From Blastobasis lacticolella (Eukaryota; Arthropoda; Insecta; Lepidoptera; Blastobasidae): a DNA stretch of 64,000 bases. Positions 63,405 to 64,000 of the stretch are shown here, in pieces. The stretch lies in contig LR990053.1 in the NCBI GenBank assembly GCA_905147135.1, forward strand, positions 18,178,501 through 18,242,500, given 5' to 3'. A model generated the notes under the pieces. It searched no databases, was not told where the DNA came from, and saw only the letters and a list, made by a program, of their open reading frames with translations. The translations under genes and the position numbers were made by a program. Numbering within the stretch: position 1 is the stretch's first letter; every line of letters starts with the position of its first letter.

Positions 63405-64000
63405 CAAACAAGTCGGGCATTTGACCGCCATCTCACCTGTTGGTAAGTGACGATGCGGCCGAAGATGAAGCATGCCCGTCTTGGAACAGCCTATTCACTC
63501 TAGCCTTAAAGGCATCCAGATTATATTGATCAGGGAACACACTCGCAGGCAAAGCGTTCCATTCCTTAGCCGTACGCATTATAAAGGTCGAGCCAAAGCG
63601 GTTCGTGCGGATGGCTGGAAGATCCACGACATAAGGATGAAGCGCTCGCCCGGATCGCGTTTCCCGATGGCGGAAAGGGGCCGGCGGAATGAGGTCGTGC
63701 AGCTGCTTCGCACACTCTCCGAAATGTAATCTGTAGAAGACCGACAGACGCGCAACCCTACGCCGATTTTCGAGGCTCTGCAGCCTAGCCTTAATCAACC
63801 GCGGGTCACAAATTATCTTCTTTGCACGTTTTTCCACCGAATCCAAAGCCGCCAGTTGATATTTAGCTGATCCATCCCAGAGGTGGCAGCAGTACTCCAT
63901 GCAGGACCGCACTTGTGCTTGATATAACTGAAGCAACTGCCTAGAAGTGAAGTACCGCCTAACCTTCGAGAGGATACCAAGTTTTTTTGCTGCAGTCTTT
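63403..64000 (-). mobile_element. LINE (RT C-terminal end), continues beyond the window
   Basis: On minus a 167-codon open frame (63433-63936) reads LYQAQVRSCMEYCCHLWDGS, KRAKKIICDPRLIKARLQSL, RRRVARLSVFYRLHFGEC, TFIMRTAKEWNALPASVF. This is the C-terminal region after the RT palm of an insect LINE. The start codon at 63936 is internal to a longer protein; the frame seems to continue upstream toward 64000 and beyond. 3' UTR 63403-63432 is short. The same family supplies the tips at 3057, 15455, 33395, 37925 and 45190. Confidence 0.85.

Overview
The window looks like a stretch of insect nuclear genome, most likely Lepidoptera. It is AT-rich with no bacterial gene packing and no recognisable host gene. 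It is full of repeat types I associate with moth and butterfly genomes: tRNA-derived SINEs, RTE-like, CR1/Daphne/L2-like and Jockey-like LINE pieces, and short 3' LINE tips. The species cannot be told from the sequence.

Layout. 0-21 kb is AT-rich intergenic or intronic DNA with scattered 50-350 bp SINE copies and LINE 3' ends. 21.1-32.6 kb is a dense LINE block. LINE A (+, about 21.13-25.31 kb) has a broken ORF1 and an open 977-codon endonuclease-RT ORF2. LINE B (+, about 26.09-30.76 kb) has a PHD-type ORF1 with one frameshift and an open 948-codon ORF2. LINE C (-, 30.78-32.64 kb) is a 5'-truncated Jockey-like copy with one stop codon and an altered RT active site. 32.6-39 kb is repeat-poor apart from SINEs (one holding a nested LINE tip), and holds a perfect 17-bp inverted repeat and two CRE-type palindromes near 35.7-36.0 kb. 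LINE D (-, about 39.25-43.95 kb) is the most intact element, with a 258-aa ORF1 and a 983-aa ORF2, both open and ATG-started. 44-62 kb is again SINEs, RTE-like 3' ends, MITE-like inverted repeats and tandem duplications. 62.7-64 kb is an L2/Daphne-like RT fragment interrupted by another LINE that runs off the window.

How the parts relate. SINE-1 (15 copies, both strands) has a tRNA-like head and a 3' end nearly identical to the 3' end of RTE-like LINE pieces in the same window. This fits a SINE that borrows the LINE's reverse transcriptase. SINE-2 has a tRNA-Gly-like head. Several loci carry only the 3' hairpin and 'TCTTCCAGGCAACC' motif also found in LINE D's 3' UTR, as expected from truncated target-primed reverse transcription. 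Two insertions have clear target-site duplications (16 bp at 45.7/46.06 kb; 12 bp at 17.56/17.62 kb).

I found no convincing new gene system. The most informative observations are the ORF2 frames of LINEs A and B that lack a usable ATG, the SINE/LINE tail sharing, the repeated 3' hairpin module, and the intact LINE D.
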